Source of the DNA: Oreohelix idahoensis
Lineage: Eukaryota > Mollusca > Gastropoda > Stylommatophora > Oreohelicidae
Direction: 5' to 3'
Length of the DNA stretch: 64,000 nucleotides
Assembly (NCBI GenBank): GCA_024509875.1
Contig: JAMPIV010003434.1
Coordinates: 141,501 to 205,500, forward strand
In this document: piece by piece, positions 31,502 through 43,711 of the stretch
Layout of the letters: every line of letters starts with the position of its first letter
Numbering within the stretch: the stretch's first letter is position 1
Position numbers and translations under genes: made by a program
The notes under the pieces: model-generated
Told to the model about the DNA's origin: nothing
The model's input: only the letters and a program-made list of their open reading frames with translations
The model's database searches: none

Positions 31502-32760
31502 TACTTACTTACTTAGTCGTTCCCCTTCTACCGTGAGGTGTAGAGGTTTGGAAGAGAGAGCGCCAGACTATCCTATCGGCTGTCTTTCTCCTGGCCTGGT
31601 TCCATTCTAGTCCTCGGTCCTTCAAAGATTGCCTAATGTTGTCCTCCCAGCGGACTCTGGATCGTCCTGGGGGTCTGGATCACTGGCTCTTTGTTTCCCA
31701 TGTTTGTCGTGGTAGCCGATCTTCTCCCATTCTGCAGACATGGCCAAACCCTCTTAGTTTGGACAGTTCTACTTGGGTCTGCAGGGGGTGGGATTTTAGG
31801 CCTTGACGTATCGTCTGGTTGCGGACCATGTCTCTTCTTGTTACTTCAACCACCTTCCTCAGATACCTCATTTCTGAGGTTTGGATCTGGCTTTTATGGG
31901 TTGTAGTCATTGCCCATGACTCGCATCCATATGCCAAGACTGGGACATAGGTGGGGCGGTATACAGCCATCTTTGTTTTCTTACCAACCTCTCTCTTGCT
32001 GAGGATCCTCGATTTATGGCCTGAAAAAGTTTCCCAGCTGCTGCTTTTCGAGTGGCCAACTCTTCTTTGATGCCTCCCTTTCGGTCTATAATAGCTCCGA
32101 GATATTTAAAGTGGTCGACCTGCTGCAGGACCTGTTCTCCCAGCTTAATCTGATGTCTTCTTTCTTCTCGTGATATCACCATGGATTTTGTTTTAGAGCT
32201 GCTTATGACCATCCCTCTCTTCTCCAGCTCTTCCTTCCAGACTTGTAGGTTGGATTGGAGATGTGCCTCTGATTTAGCAATCAGGACAACATCATCAGCA
32301 AATGCCAGCTCTGAAATACAGACCTGTCTCATCTTCCAGTACCCCACTGAATACTTTCTTGTTCTCTCCTTACATGACTTGATAACATCGTCCATGAGGA
32401 GTATGAAAAGATAAGGTGACAGGATATCACCTTGTCTTACACCAGTGGTGGTGCTGAACTCTTCTGACTTATGGTTTGCTGTCCTCACATAATTTCTGCA
32501 AGACTTGTAGAAGCTCTGTATAGCATGAATCAGAGGTGTTGGAATGTTCTTCCTTGCCAAACAGTCCCAAAGTTTGTTCCAGGGGACCCTGTCAAATGCC
32601 TTTTCCAGATCTATGAAACAAAGATGGATCTCACTCTTACACTCAAGGGCCTTTTCACTCAGCTGTCTGAGTGTGAAGATTAGGTCTTAAGTTTGCTCGG
32701 AATCCACACTGGACCTCATCCAATTGTGGCTCAGCTAGGCGTAGGAGTCTCTGTGTGACA
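31502..32760 (-). pseudogene. LINE copy, sister of 15967-17165
   Basis: On the minus strand this 5'-truncated LINE encodes RT motifs (TTGVRQGDILSPYLF, ELAFADDVVLIAKSEAHL) and the C-terminal TYGCESW-type region, then ends in a TAAG-type tail (CTTACTTACTTAG on plus at 31502). It extends somewhat further 5' than the sister, into the region encoding the RT motif before AFDRVP. A frameshift near 31970-31990 (SSARERLVRK against SKREVGKK in the sister) and a +1 shift near 32600 break it. The codon that is a stop in the sister is Arg here. No perfect TSD was found. Confidence 0.85.
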
Positions 32761-35261
32761 GATTATGATAATAGATTTCATATTATCTATTTTCTTTATC
32801 TACACTTCTCTTTTACCAAACTTTCATCTACGTATTTTTTGTTAACTTAAACCATCCTACATTCTGAGATCATGTCTTTTCTTTCTAATTTAGCACGCAC
32901 AGTTTATTGCTGTTCGCTTATTCCTTGGATGTAGTTTACGAGCAGACTTTATTAGCTAACGTGAGCCGGGTTCAATAAAAATTTTTTTCACCAGCGATTG
33001 TAAAATCGCTGTATAGGATCGGTCAGCGATCAAAGGGGCAGACAATTGCTATTATCTTCCCCTGAACTGTTCGTTTGAAAAGTAATTAAACCACGGTGAG
33101 AACGACGAGATCAAAGACATTGCTTGCTGGAATGGCCATACAAAGCAGAGACGTGTAAAACTCACACTGATTAGCGAATTGCCGATTTTTGATCAGAACG
33201 AGAGAATGGAGTCTGGTTTTTCAGTTTTAGTGTGAGCAAAGACCTTTGATTTTTCGGATCAGTCGAAATCTGAAGGGAGAATTTCCCGTAGGTGTTAAGT
33301 CTGGCATAGTCTGGTTTTTGGTGTATAATGTAACATTCCCTTTCATATCTAAGATATATATATATACCACAGAAATCTAACTCAATTCATCCAGTACTCC
33401 ATAGATTCAGAAGACATCTAGCGGCACTTCTAGAATCACTCGCATTGAGTAGAGTTTCTTAGTAGTTGTTGGAGAATTGTCTTAGTAGTTTGTGCGAAGG
33501 TAATTATATTTTACTAGATTTTCTGTGCAGAGATACTATACTAGTAGTTAAATCGTCATTTATAATTCTCTAAGTTTTACTGTGTTACAGTGGCTAGCAG
33601 AACAGATAATTATTTCTAACTAAACTCTTCCAGTCATAATATAAATTTGATTAACTGATAGTAACCAGTCAGAGAATATTTTAACCATCTAGTAAATGCA
33701 CTGATTCATCATGAGTAGTGACGAAATATGTATTTATTTCTAATTCACAATTACTGATTTTTTTAATGACTAGAATTTATTTCACGGGAGTTTTTAAACG
33801 ATAAGACAAGCTCTAAGCTTGTAGTTTATAATTTAAAATTAAATAACCGAAGTGGATAAATATATTCTATGTTACGCGGGGTAAGGATAGGAATGTGTAT
33901 ACTATATTATGTTAGTATTTGTATTTCTTTTTCTCCTTTATACAGTATTTGGGTCAAACCCTAAACCTTACCAGCGGCTTACATATGAATCCGAGAGTAA
34001 CCATACTAAAGAACATTTTTAACTTAGTTTCTGGGTCTTCAAGGTAATACCTGTCAGAGGTTATGTTTACACCCAGAAAGAGACAGAAATAACAACCCTA
34101 AGAACATTAAAAGTGACTTTGTAACTGGGCATATAGTTCCAGATTTCTTTGGCACCATCAAATTTACAGTCGGCTTGTTGTGGCGACATAACCAACATTA
34201 ACATCTCCCGACGTTTGATCATTTGTGTTGTGACCAAGAATTTTATACTGAGAGAAGTTACCAACCTGACATTTCCTAAGTACTGGAAACCTCTAGATTC
34301 TGACACTGTGAGCACTGTGACATCTTACCTGGAAAAATTGAATGTGGCATAAACAGTAATCCTAAATAATAATAACCAAGGGAACGCTCCCCGGAACAAT
34401 GGATTTGATTCTGTCTTTTTGAGGAGCTGGGGTTCTCTTGGCCAAAAATAACACGGGATTGGCTGTGTGTGTGTCCTAAAGATTGCGCCAGAAAGTGAAC
34501 ATCAAGTCTGTAGGTAAGAACAAATGTCAGTGGCCACTGGTGTATGGATAGAAAGAAAGCAGGAATGAGTGGCTCTTTGATTGTATAATTCTTGTAACCC
34601 CTTTGTGTATTTTTTTGATGCAAAGTTCTTTTTTTTGTTGTTGCTAATACTGTTTCCCTTTCAGAATAGATTAAAGTATAAACTCTGTTCTTTACTGTAG
34701 AGGGAAGTTCTAGACCATAGCTTATAAATCATTGACTCTTTGGGGGTTAATAACTTTTCTTCTAACGGGATTCTTGTCTCAACAGAGGGAGGGAGGATTA
34801 CATCTATGAGTCAATTTTTCTTATTCATTCGTTAACCGATGTTTAATTGTATTTGATGTGATATTCAACATTGTTGTAGTGAAGTTTCTTTATGATAAAT
34901 AAAATTTACATAAACTTTATTTACGTGAGTTGGTCAGCTTGTCCCAAAAGATCCCTATTCCATAGATATAGTTTTTCACGTATGTGCGTCTAATTGTCGT
35001 CACTTATCTGTGTGTGTGTGTGATGTGAGTGGTTGAATATATCAATATATATTTATAGGAAGGTCTGTCTGATCTAAGAATCTCAGTCTTAACCGATAAG
35101 CTGGATAGATTATCTTTCATATCCAGGGACAGATTTTACCTTTCACCATTTCACTCGTGGAAAATCTATTTCTTTACCTTATCTCCCACTGAGCTATCAC
35201 CTGTTCTAGTCCTACTCAGGCGGGACCAAAATTGATCTTAATTCCCCTATCAAAAATATAC
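32761..35261. other. Long gene-free stretch
   Basis: About 2.5 kb without a convincing gene. A 67-codon plus ORF (34149-34352) overlaps minus ORFs and has no recognisable motif or splice support. Short (TA) near 33355 and (GT) near 35010. Confidence 0.45.
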
Positions 35262-35835
35262 GACACTCTGCTCTAGGATTCTAGAGTAGATTTTACCAGG
35301 GACACTGAGAAGGGATATGCCTCTATGGTTTCCACATTGTCGATTGTCACCCTTTTTGAAAATTGGTGTTATGATGGCAATCTCCCAATCCTTTGGTATG
35401 GTCTTGTTGCACCACCCTTAAGAGTAATAGGTCGCCTGATGCTCCCATGTACTTAACCATTTCTGGTGTTATACCATCATGCCCTGCTGCTTTGTCCATC
35501 TTGATTTTCTTCAGTGCTGCCTTCAGTTGTTCCATCTTTATGTCATCTTCATCACCATTTGTTTCCTCTTCTGTGCTAGTGGTTATCATTTCTGATGCTT
35601 GATCTTGCTCCTCATCAAGGAGTTCTGAGAAATATTTTTCCATCTTTCCATTTCTTCCTTCGGGGCAGTAAGCAATTTGCCTTGCTTGTCCTTTATAAAT
35701 TTGAGAGGGCATTGTTTTTCCTTCCTCATGTTCTTTAGGGTCTTATAGAACAATTTCTGGTTTTCTTGCGCATCTTTTTCTAGCTTTTCTCAAAATTCTT
35801 CCCAGGACTTCTGTTTAGCTGCTAGCACCTTGTTC
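35262..35835 (-). pseudogene. Internal LINE fragment (linker and start of RT)
   Basis: The minus-strand frame contains EKYFSELLDEEQDQ, then KAALKKIKMDKAAGHDGITP, then pieces FKKGDNRQCGNHRGISLL and PGKIYSRIL, which is the region from the pre-RT linker to the first RT motifs. The frame breaks near 35400 (VVQQDHTKGLGDCHHN). Both 5' endonuclease and 3' RT parts are missing. It is not part of the neighbouring LINE copies. Confidence 0.75.
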
Positions 35836-36009
35836 TTTGGACTGACCTATACTGTATAATAGAGGAACAACAGAAGTGATTGCGTCATTTATAAGCTGGA
35901 CTTCCCATGGTAAATTTCCGGTGTTATGTCTTGCGGTACGCACTAATGACCCGTCATCGAAGCATCATTTTTTGGTGATGCCTAGATGGCAGGGGGGATA
36001 GTGGGATTC

Positions 36010-36080
36010 ACTTGCATAGCTAGGCGGGGTTGTCGCACGGAAGGTCCTGGGCTCGAGTCCTGGGTAAGCCACTCACGTCT
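36010..36080 (+). repeat. tRNA-derived SINE head fragment
   Basis: A-box-like TAGCTAGGCGGGG and, about 35 bp on, B-box-like GGGCTCGAGTCC. Spacing fits a pol III internal promoter. There is no acceptor-stem pairing or 3' body, so it is called a SINE or tRNA relic and not a tRNA gene. Confidence 0.5.
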
Positions 36081-36385
36081 GTTGTTTTTCTGTTGTCTAG
36101 TGTTCTACTTCTTTATTTCTTACGAGTGCCTGAAAACATACCTTTATGTTTGTCTCATATTTATTTATTGATTATGGAACAACACAATTGATAAACAGTA
36201 CATGAACTGCTGACATGAAGATGCGGAGATGCAGATTAAGTCAACAGACAATCAAGATACTCTTCTGTCCAGTTTCATTCGTGAAACGGATTTAACTCAT
36301 TATTTTCTTAAAAATAACCTTAAATTGTAAGTTTTTGATTGTTTCTAAAAGATAAATTTTTATTTTAAAGTATTGCAGACTTATT

Positions 36386-37690
36386 ATGGTTCAAAATGAT
36401 AAGATGTCCGCAAAACGAGCTGTAGATGCTAACAGGAAGTAAATCAGGCTGCATCAGCAATACGACGACAACATGAAGCAGCAAAGACAAGCACAGCGTC
36501 AGTCGCAACGAGCAAATCAGTCTGCAGAAGAGCATGAATCTCAACTCGCTGCTGAAGCTTTTCGCATTCGTCAGTTGAGAGCATCACAACGAGCAAAGGA
36601 GACTTCAGAAGAAGCAAATGAACGTAGAGCAACAGCCGCACATCACGTGAGACGATCAAGAGCTGCACCTAGTCCAACAATTCAAAATCATGATGCCTTT
36701 GATGAGAATGCAGTTGCTGTACACAACTGCGGCCCTATGATTCAGGAATGTCAGTCCTGTCACTCAATTTTCAAGTGGAAAGATGAACCGATAGTACACA
36801 AATATTGCTGCCATAAAGGTACAGTGCTGTTGGAGCAAGAAGAAGAGCAGAGACGTCCTTTTCCTCCGTATATTAAAGATCTTTTGAGCAAAATGGCGCA
36901 TCCACAACAACGACATTTTAAGGAAAATATCCGTTCCTTTAATTCAGTCTTGAACTATGCATCCATAGGTGCCAAAATCGCTCACTTCGTTGGACGTGGA
37001 CCATATGTGTTCAGAGAGCATGGACAGATCTATCATCGTACTGGACACATGCATCCCGTAAATGGAGAAACCCGTCAGTATTCTCAGCTATATGTCATAG
37101 ACTCTAAATTAACAAATGTGGAGCGTATGAACCATCAAGCAAATCAGCGAATCGATATCAATATCGTGCATACTATTGATAGTTTGATCAGGCATAATAA
37201 TGTTTACGCTCATGCTTATCGTATGTTGGGCAAAGTGGAAAATGAAGAGGAACAGCAAGCAGCAGCAGAAGAGTGCACAATTCCTGTCGTCAGTATGGCT
37301 TTTCGCCGTGACCGCAGTTCTGATAGAAGACGATACAATCTGACGACTGTTGATGAAGTGACAATGATATTTCGATCAGCTGATAGTGAACCACCTTTAG
37401 AACGTGATTTTCGTGTATATCCACGTGAATCTCAGCGTCCACTCATCAATCTGAATATAATGAATCCACACCTGGATTCCATGATTTATGTGCTATTCTA
37501 TCCATTCGGCGAAGCAGGCTGGCAACCAAACATGCAGATTAATCTCGACAATCGCCCTGGAAGACAGCGAACTCAAATCACAATTCTTCGTTGGAAAGTT
37601 GCTCAAATAGCTGTCAGAGTGGGTCGCTTTAATCCAATTTTGCATGGTGGGAAGCTATTTCAACAGTGAGCAGTAGATTCTCATTTGCAC
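36386..37690 (+). pseudogene. Helitron helicase-like N-terminal domain, broken
   Basis: A frame from ATG 36386 carries a stop at 36439-36441, then is open from 36473 to a TGA at 37667-37669. Early part: Gln/Arg-rich with repeated SQRANQSAEEHES-type units. A CX2C pair follows (ECQSCHSIFKW). The body matches the Helitron_like_N family: SFNSVLNYASIGAKIAHFVG, YHRTGHMHPVNGETRQYSQL, SMIYVLFYPFGEAGWQP, and FNPILHGGKLFQQ at the stop. A few more family-like residues (AVDSH) follow in frame and then homology ends before the HUH nuclease and helicase. It is therefore a truncated, inactive rolling-circle transposon relic. Confidence 0.85.
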
Positions 37691-38038
37691 AAAAGTGCGC
37701 AAATGACGGTGTGCATGAACAGTTTGATTATGGAAAGTCAAGATTTTAAAAGATGCACGAACAATTACGAGACATGTTGTCATAAAAGAAATGTTAGTTA
37801 TTTAGTCAATTTCCGGTCCATTAGATCATTATCACTGCTCCACTTGTCATTTAGGAAGGTTACTCCATGCCTTCATATTTCATACTTCCATGTAATTTTC
37901 ACTACAAATATCTAATGACGGTCGCCTGCAATGAAATAACGACCGTAGTAATAGTACCGTCTGCAATACATGTATCAGAAACAACACACTATAATTAAAA
38001 ACCTGTCAATTTTGACGGGTTATTGCTTGTTATTTATA
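37691..38038. other. Spacer with a 29-bp motif shared with 31.4 kb
   Basis: 37691-37719 equals 31430-31458 except for one base (AAAAGTGCGCAAATGRCGGT then GTGCATGAA). Nothing else recognised. Confidence 0.5.
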
Positions 38039-38111
38039 CAAGGGGATTGACATAAGTCTTGGGCCTGACCATGAAGGACATGTCACAGAGAGCTGAAATT
38101 TTGTATAGTGT

Positions 38112-39159
38112 TTATTCCTTTTCAATATAGCTACCGTCTGAATTGACACACTTCTGCCATCTCTGCTTGACCTTGAAAAGACCTTGGGAGTAGAACACCC
38201 TATTTTTCAAAGTAAACCAGTCATCACATGCCAGTATAAATTCTTCATCGCTGTCAAAATGATTTCCTTTTAGCTGTTTTTAAGATTTGGGAATAGAAAA
38301 AAGTCTGATGGAGCCAAATCTGGAGAATATGGTGGGTGTGGAAGAATTTCAATATTCAAATCGTTGGCTGCTAGCTGCACAAGCCGTGCTTTGTGAGAGG
38401 GCGCGTTGTCTTGAAGCAAAGGAAGATTTTGAGTGCGCGTTATCCCTCGTATCCTGTCACAACCTTTCTTAGTTTTGTGAGAAGATCTGCATAGTACTGT
38501 CCATTAACTGTGTTGCCACGAGGCAGATAATCTTTTAAATGGACACCTTTGCCGTCCCAAAAAAACAGTCAGCATCACTTTTCCTGCAGATTTCTGTGCC
38601 CTCGGCTTGACAGGTGTTGGGGAGCACGGGGTTTTCCATTGCATGCTGGCAATTTTGGATTCGGGGTCATAATGGTGTACCCAAGTCTCATCTACTGTCA
38701 CCATGGTCTCCAAAAAAAATTTTTGACTGACACTTTTTGAGCAACTGTTGACAGTAATTTACCCTCGTTTGCTTCTGTTCACGTGTCAACTGTCGCGGAA
38801 CCCAGCGTGCACACACTTTTCTCATGTTCAGTCTGTTGTGTAAAATTCTATAAACTGTTCTTTCATTTAGTTTTACTCTACTAGCTATCTCCACAATTGT
38901 CCTTTTTCGATCCTGGTCAATGATTTTCTTCACTCTTGTTGCATTTTCATCGTTGCACTCTGAGGCTGGTCTACCAGATCTTGGCAGATCAGCGACATTT
39001 GAGCGGCCGCACTTAAACTGTTGACACCAGTTTTTTTACCGAAGTATATGAAGGACAAGAATCACGAAACACTGGTTCCATCTCCCTGTGTATTTCTGTA
39101 GATGTTTTTTCCTGAAACATCAGAAATTTTATCACAGCTCTGGCCACCTTCTTTTCCAT
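38112..39159 (-). pseudogene. Mariner transposase (D,D34D), frameshifted
   Basis: Start ATG at 39159 in the minus strand (EKKVARAVIKFLMFQEKTST), with helix-turn-helix parts KKIIDQDRKRTIVEIASRV and LNERTVYRILHNRLNMRKVC. Catalytic parts: VTVDETWVHHYDPESK (first Asp), DNA-SHKA (second), and YSPDLAPSDFFLFP (third), with 34 residues between the last two Asp, the mariner signature. The gene ends SDGSYIEKE with a stop at 38112. Stops or frameshifts near 39015 and 38700, and near 38560 and 38480, break the frame. Enzyme would act in the nucleus on the element's terminal repeats; this copy is dead. Confidence 0.88.
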
Positions 39160-39233
39160 TGTTTTGTCAAATCTTTGGAGCAGCAGATCCGGTCTTCTTC
39201 TTCTTCTTCTTTCGTTCGCTTGAACTATATTGT

Positions 39234-40430
39234 CTATATCTGCAATGTTGTTTCTTGTATAAACTTCACTGTCTTTTGTAGTTCATACAGAGGTCCATAT
39301 AGTTTTGCTTCCAGTGTTGTTTCTCTGGGCCAGTGGGTTTGCCTCAATATATCATATTCGGGGCAATCTTGAAGTACGTGCTCCGCAGTCTGGGGTGCCT
39401 GTCCACATGTACACATGGCTGAATTGCCAATCTTGAATTTTGTATACATGTGGCTGCGGAGGCAGTTGTGTCCTGTTCTGAGGCGCAGAATGACTATTTG
39501 TTCTGATCTGTTCATAGCTTGGTAGTCATTCTGCGTTGGTGTTGGTGGCTTTCTGATAGATTTGATCATCTTTTTCTTCTGATGGTATGTAACTGGTACA
39601 TCCGGTTGCTCGTCTGCAGCACCTTCTTTAGCCAGTCCATCTGCTCTCTCGTTTCCTGGTATTCCACAATGAGACGGTATCCACTGCATGTTGACCCTGC
39701 GCTGGTTGGACAGTTCAGAAAGTAGGGCTTGTATGCCTGGCAATTTTCTGGACTGAAGTGCTTGGAGTGCTGATCTTGCATCTGTCAGGAATACTACAGG
39801 CTGTGGACCGAGATTGGTGTTCAATAGTTTCTCAGTTGCCACCTTGATTGCCTGGACTTCTGCATCATAGTTGTTACAGAATTTCCCCGTTGGTACTCTG
39901 ACAGTATCCCTAGTGTTGTTTGGGTATTCTATGTACACTCCTGCTCCTCCATTCTTTACTGCATTCTGTGCTGACCCATCCGTGTATACTCGGACCCAGA
40001 GGTCCTGTGGGTATTCATCATCCAGGAAACTGAGAGTGACTGTCCTACGTTGCACGCTGTTCTGTTCATCCCTGTCGAATATTCCTTTCACTTTTGTGTG
40101 GATGTGTACTGGTAGCCCAGGCTCCTCTCTCCAAGGGGTTTGTTCTGGCACAGACTTTAGGGGGCTGTTAACTTCAGGCAGGTCTGAGGTTTGTCTACGT
40201 AATCGTTTGGCCTGGTGGATAAAGCTGCTTCTTTTCAGTCGCCCCATTGCTAGGTTTTGGAATCTGTCCTTCATTGGATGGCTCGGCATACAGAGGAACT
40301 TTTCTGCCTGTGTTAGCACTTTTGTGTCTCTGCGTTCTCTCAGTGCTTGTATCCTCCCCATTTTCTCCATCTCCACTATAGGCGTTGATTTCATTGCCCC
40401 CGTGATGACCCTAAGCGCCTGGTTTTGCAC
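39234..40430 (-). pseudogene. LINE ORF2: RNase H and knuckle tail
   Basis: Continuation of ORF2 after the one-base frameshift. RNase H has all its acidic residues: VYTDGSAQNAVKNGGAG (Asp), YDAEVQAIKVA (Glu), FLTDARSALQAL (Asp), and HCGIPGNERADGLAKEG (Asp). The tail LRLRTGHNCLRSHMYTKF plus CTCGQAPQTAEHVLQDCP follows, as in I-superfamily LINEs. The fragment at 9550-9905 is the same tail from another copy. Confidence 0.9.
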
Positions 40431-40483
40431 CTTATCTAGCTCTTGTAATGTGGTGTTTGATGCTGGACACCATGCAGCTGACC

Positions 40484-42089
40484 CTATTCCAGGTGTGGTC
40501 GTATGCCCTGCTGGTAAACTTTACTAAGTATTTTCCCGCTGGCTCCCCATGTGGTTCCACTTAGTTTTCTCAGGATGGCTAACTTCCTCCTGGCCTTTGT
40601 TGCTGCCTTGTTGATGTGCTGCTTCCATGTCAGCCTATCATCGAATGTAACTCCGAGATAGGTGGGTTGTTTATCTTCTCTCAGGAGCTCTTCGTTTATC
40701 TTGATGACACCAGCTTTTTGTTTGGGAGAGAGGGTGAAGAGCGTAGTGCTGCACTTGTCTGTATTGATGCTGACACACCATCTATTTGCCCATGAGGTTA
40801 AGGCATCTATAGCTCTTTGTAGTAGTTTTGTGGCCACTGTTGCATGCTCATCAGTGCACCATATTACCAGGTCATCAGCGTACATTGCCACTTTCATTCC
40901 ATGTGGTAGTTCAGCAACCAGGTCGTTGATGTAGACTAGGAAAAGTGTGGGGGACAGAACCCCTCCCTGTGGGACGCCATGACGCAGTAGAATTTTCTTA
41001 CTCTTGAGGCCATCTAGTTGTACTCTGGCTCTTCTGTTATGCAGGTATGCTTTCACCCATTTGTACATCTTACCATTCACTCTGCAATTTCTCAGTTTCT
41101 TCAGAAGCCCTTCTTTCCAAACCTTGTCAAATGCTTTCCTTAGATCTATCCATGCTGCTAGTAATAATAATAAATTCTTTAAGCACCAAACACGGCGCAT
41201 AAGGCAGAAACCAGTGCTCTCCAGGTTAATCGTTGTGACGCCACTCCTCTTAGCTCTTGCACATTATTTAGGCCCAACGTTCTTCCTTCTCTTATTATTG
41301 TTCTTCTGAGTGTTTCTTTTGGTCTTCCTTTTTTCCTCTTACCCTCAGGAACCCAAGTGAGCGCCTGCAGTGGTATTCTGTTGTTTTGCATTCGTAGGAC
41401 ATGACCGATATATGACCATCGTCTTTTCCTTATATAGTTGGAGACATATTTCTGCCTAGAGTCTTCTCTTATTTGTCGATTAGTCTTGAATTCTTTCCAA
41501 CTGATGTTCATGAGTTTTCTAAGACATTTGTTCTCGAATGTATTCAGCTTGTTCTCCAATGATTTTGTTATTTTCCAACTCTCACACCCGTATGTTAACA
41601 CTGAGATAACATTTGAATTAAACAGACGAAGCTTGGTATGTATATTCAATGATCGTAATTTCCAAATGTTAGATAATCTATTGAAGGCGCTAGCTGCCAA
41701 AGCAATTCTAGTATGAATTTCTCTTGTTGTGTCACCATCCTGAGTCATTTTACTGCCTAAATAATTGAAACTTTCAACTTTCTGTAGTATGCTGCTAGTA
41801 CCAGTTTCTTATCTTGGAACGCATCCTCAATCTCTTGGGAAAGGTAAGTTGCCTGATCTTCGGTGGAATAACACTGCCTAAAGCCCGCCTGCTGTGGTAC
41901 AAGAAGGTTTTCACTTTCAAGGTACCACTGTAGCCTGAGGTTGATGATACGTTCCATTGTTTTGCAGAGGCAGCTTGTAAGGCTGTTTGGTCTGTAACTG
42001 GAGGCAGTGGAACTGTCTTTTCCTGGTTTTAGGAGTGGTATCATGATTGCTTCCTCCTCCAGGTCTGTGGAACTCTGCCTGAGTTCCAA
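40484..42089 (-). pseudogene. LINE ORF2: RT core, split by nested LINE
   Basis: Right piece (42089-41801): IPLLKPGKDSSTASSYRPN, PQQAGFRQCYSTEDQATYL. Left piece (41163-40484): WIDLRKAFDKVWKEGLL, RHGVPQGGVLSPTLFLVY, catalytic YADDLVIW. The pieces join in frame across the insertion at the TSD ATGCTGCTAGTA. The frame ends at HLE followed by a stop at about 40484, caused by a single-base loss relative to the expected HLEYGSAAW reading that continues in the next frame. Confidence 0.88.
41164..41788 (-). mobile_element. Nested 625-bp LINE 3' fragment, 12-bp TSD
   Basis: ATGCTGCTAGTA at 41152-41163 and 41789-41800. The minus strand carries the C-terminal LINE region uninterrupted for 189 codons ([45 protein letters not shown]) and ends with an AATTTATTATTATTA-type tail. 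A second copy of the same 3' end is at 52801-53095. Third level of nesting: LINE in LINE in mariner. Confidence 0.93.
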
Positions 42090-43711
42090 CAGATATTGAA
42101 GATCTGCAGCAGCTTTGTTTTTGCGGCGGTTCCCAAGTTCTTAATCATTTCATTGGACACTCCATCAACTCCTGGCGACTTTCTCATTTTAAATTTGGAT
42201 ATTGCAAGCTCCAGTTCTCTGAATGTGATTGGTGCCTCCATAACTTCAGGTATGGTTCCATCTCGTCCTGCGTATTGTTGTTTCTCACGAGTCTCCTGTT
42301 GCTTCTCTGGGCTAACTTCGATGTTGTTGTCTTTAGCAAAGGAGTCTGCAAAGTGATCAGCTGCCTGTTTTCCCATGAGGATGTTTCCATCTTTGTACAG
42401 AGCAATCCTTGAGTTTCTCTCTGTACCTTCATCTTTAAGTTGTTTTACCAGCTTCCACAGTTTCCTCGTATCTCTTTCAAAGTTCAAGGACTCTGTTTTC
42501 TCCTTCCAGCTTCTTCGCCTGGCCTGCAACTTGGCCCTTTGAAATTTGGCCTTAGCTTGCTGGTAGTTATTGTGGTGTTCTTGGCATGGACTGGTCTCTG
42601 CCTGCTTTCGAGATGTTTCCACGTCGTTGTGCAGCTGCCCTAGTTCACTATTCCAATATGGTTTGTAGTGCTTACGAGCCCCTCTAGGTATTGTTTCACG
42701 AGCAGCCTGTAATATGCATCTGCTGAATTCATCGACTAGCTTATTGATGTCTTTGTCTACAGTCAGATCTCTAGCCAGTATACTAGTACGGTGCTGGTAC
42801 ATTGTCCAGTCTGCCTTCTTGTAGTTCCACCTAGAGAGAGTGCTGCTCTCCTTGACAAGTTCATTTTCCACAATTAGGAAAACTGGCCGGTGGTCGCTGC
42901 CTCCAAGTTGTTTCCCTACAATGCATGTGGTGTTCCACTCCAGGCTGGGTGAGTGGAATGCCAGGTCTGGTGTAGAGGTGGTGTGCCATGATCTCGAGTA
43001 GAAGGTTGGTGGGTCGATTGGCTGGTTAATCAGGATAAGCCCATTGTCATCCTGCCAGTTTTCAAGCTCCTCACCTCTCCTGTCCATGTGATCATAGCCC
43101 CAGCTCTGTGAGTGGCTGTTGAAGTCTCCGCATACAATCAGTCTTTCTTTTGCTGGGATTGTATCTAGTGCCAGTGGGCGGTCGCTCGGACAGTAGTAGT
43201 TGAGCAGGTGGAATTCTGAACTTTCTGTCCTGAGATGAAGCATCTGGTATTCCGCCCCCTCCATATATGTTTCAAGCTGACATGCACTGATGTTATTCCT
43301 CACGAGTGTCAGTATTCCACCCTTTCGCCTGTCTATTCGATCAGATCGGTAGCACTGGTAGCCTCTGATTTTGAAGGCTATGTCCTTGTTGAGGTGGGTT
43401 TCTTGCAAGCAACATACATTTACTTGCTCTTCATTCAAGATATTTTCGAGCTCTAGTTTTTTGCTGTAGCCGTCTTTTTTACTATTGGCGCCTTCAGCAT
43501 TCCAGTGCATTATTTTAAATGGTCTTTTCTTTGCTTGGCCAGTAGCTCTATTCTCATGCCTCCTGGCTCCACGGGGCAATTGAGAAGGACCCCCAGTAGT
43601 AGGGGTTGAGCCCTTCCGAGGCAGAGGGCCCGGCACTGCACCTGCCTGGGTGTCCGTCACAGGGCGAGTGCCATAACGTTTTGCAGATATAGGCATACTT
43701 CCATAGCGCAT
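42041..43711 (-). pseudogene. LINE ORF2: endonuclease and RT start
   Basis: 556-codon minus-strand ORF. Residues ~70-300 are an APE endonuclease: FKIMHWNAEGANSKK (Asn), CCLQETHLNKD (Glu), VCGDFNSHSQSWG (Asp-x-Asn), and GGSDHRPVFL (the final Ser-Asp-His). A basic linker follows, then the first RT motifs (KMRKSPGVDGVSNEMIKNLG). Near 42055 the sequence has two extra bases relative to the expected WREAI reading, so the frame switches after VPQTWR and ends at a stop. The same frame upstream of the ATG is open back to a stop at 43781. Confidence 0.88.

Noticed and set aside
15952..32760. Inverted duplication of the 16-kb and 32-kb LINE regions
   Set aside because: Similarity stops at LINE boundaries and the first copy has its own TSD, so they are independent insertions.
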